Below are positions 4,897 through 5,290 of a stretch of DNA of 5,290 nt, in pieces. This DNA comes from an uncultured Dyadobacter sp. (lineage in GTDB: Bacteria; Bacteroidota; Bacteroidia; Cytophagales; Spirosomataceae): the NCBI GenBank assembly GCA_937880795.1, contig CALGRQ010000044.1, positions 1 through 5,290 on the forward strand, in the 5' to 3' direction. The notes under the pieces were generated by a model, which ran no database searches, had not been told where the DNA came from, and saw only the letters and a program-made list of their open reading frames with translations. The translations under genes and the position numbers were made by a program. The first letter of the stretch is position 1. Each line of letters begins with the position of its first letter.

Positions 4897-5290
4897 TCAT
4901 TGAACTCCTTGCGTCATATTGACCAGGATCCATGCCTTGCGCGCTTCATCAAATCTAAAAACGTAAATGTTTTCCCGACGGTCCGGAACGCTAGCCAGGT
5001 TATAGTTGAAACTACTTCCACTTATAGAAATTTCCCCCTGCGGAGCAAAGCGAATTTTACGAGGTTTGTCGTCTCCTCGTTCACCCAGCGAAGTTATCGT
5101 TAAAATCTTTTCCGGATCGCCATCAAATTTACCCGAATCACTAAGTTTTAACTTATACACATCTCCACTACGCGCATGGCCAAAAATGAGATGCTTCTCC
5201 CCTTGAAGGTATACCACGGCCATTCCCATCGCATCATATCCGGAGAATTTATCAATGATTTCCTTCTTTTCAACGTCTAATGAATAAATC
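4897..5290 (-). CDS. C-terminal part of a probable extracellular beta-rich (propeller-like) protein (5' end outside window)
   Basis: The frame is open on the minus strand from the right edge to a TGA at 4897-4899, giving 130 residues. The ATG at 5227-5229 is internal, because the frame upstream (IYSLDVEKKEIIDKFSGYDA) stays open and protein-like. The visible part has alternating strands and turns: IYSLDVEKKEIIDKF, a MAVVYL strand, KHLIFGHARSGDVYKLKL followed by a DSGKFDGDPEKIL turn, a RKIRFAPQGEISISG strand pair, and RRENIYVFRFDEARKAWI near the end. 'I(Y)..D....' and 'G.VYKLKLS..G' units are typical of beta-propeller or PKD-like lipoproteins of Bacteroidota that sit near Sus-type nutrient uptake genes. 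That family link is my inference, not a firm identification. No catalytic motif is visible. It converges on the lipoprotein gene across a long gap without a clear terminator. Confidence 0.75.
   Translation of the reverse strand, partial: IYSLDVEKKEIIDKFSGYDAMGMAVVYLQGEKHLIFGHARSGDVYKLKLSDSGKFDGDPEKILTITSLGERGDDKPRKIRFAPQGEISISGSSFNYNLASVPDRRENIYVFRFDEARKAWILVNMTQGVQ

Noticed and set aside
5227..5229. ATG on the minus strand as start of the last gene
   Set aside because: The frame continues open upstream to the edge with protein-like sequence, so this ATG is internal.

Overview
The window looks like ordinary chromosomal DNA from a Bacteroidota, probably the Sphingobacteriales/Cytophagales side. 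The evidence is a DUF349 coiled-coil protein, A-rich translation starts with no clear Shine-Dalgarno sequence, a YD-type lipoprotein with an acidic stretch just after the lipidated cysteine, and a LacI-type regulator ending in a 'GF(C/D)D...SSI.QPS..MG..A..LLLDLIES' arrangement. Assignment below phylum is from memory of protein families and is not proven by the window.

Layout from left to right: (1) 2-517, plus strand, the C-terminal half of a LacI/GalR-family sugar-responsive repressor whose DNA-binding half lies upstream of the window. (2) 518-574, a short convergent gap with a perfect 8-bp inverted repeat. (3) 575-1855, minus strand, a complete 426-residue DUF349 protein. (4) 1856-1925, a 70-bp divergent promoter region with a small inverted repeat. 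(5) 1926-3593, plus strand, a complete 555-residue EttA, the ABC-F ATPase that gates translation in response to energy charge; this is the most secure call. (6) 3611-3663, a strong intrinsic terminator. (7) 3697-4539, plus strand, a 280-residue AT-rich lipoprotein with YD-like beta-hairpin units. (8) 4540-4896, a 357-bp gap between convergent genes with no intact gene; it holds possible decayed coding sequence and a 14-bp perfect palindrome. (9) 4897 to the right edge, minus strand, the C-terminal 130 residues of a probable extracellular beta-rich or propeller-like protein.

No multi-gene pathway is visible. Transcription units are mostly single genes: LacI and DUF349 converge, DUF349 and ettA diverge from one short control region, ettA is closed off by a terminator, and the lipoprotein and the last gene converge. 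The left half is housekeeping or regulatory; the right half (after 3660) is AT-richer and more accessory. By hand count, 3901-3960 has 19 G/C in 60 bases against 33 in 60 for 2401-2460 inside ettA.

I did not find a convincing new system. The points most worth checking are a 5-residue in-frame tandem duplication in the LacI effector domain, the possible gene remnant at 4681-4856, and the promoter-terminator crowding ahead of the lipoprotein.
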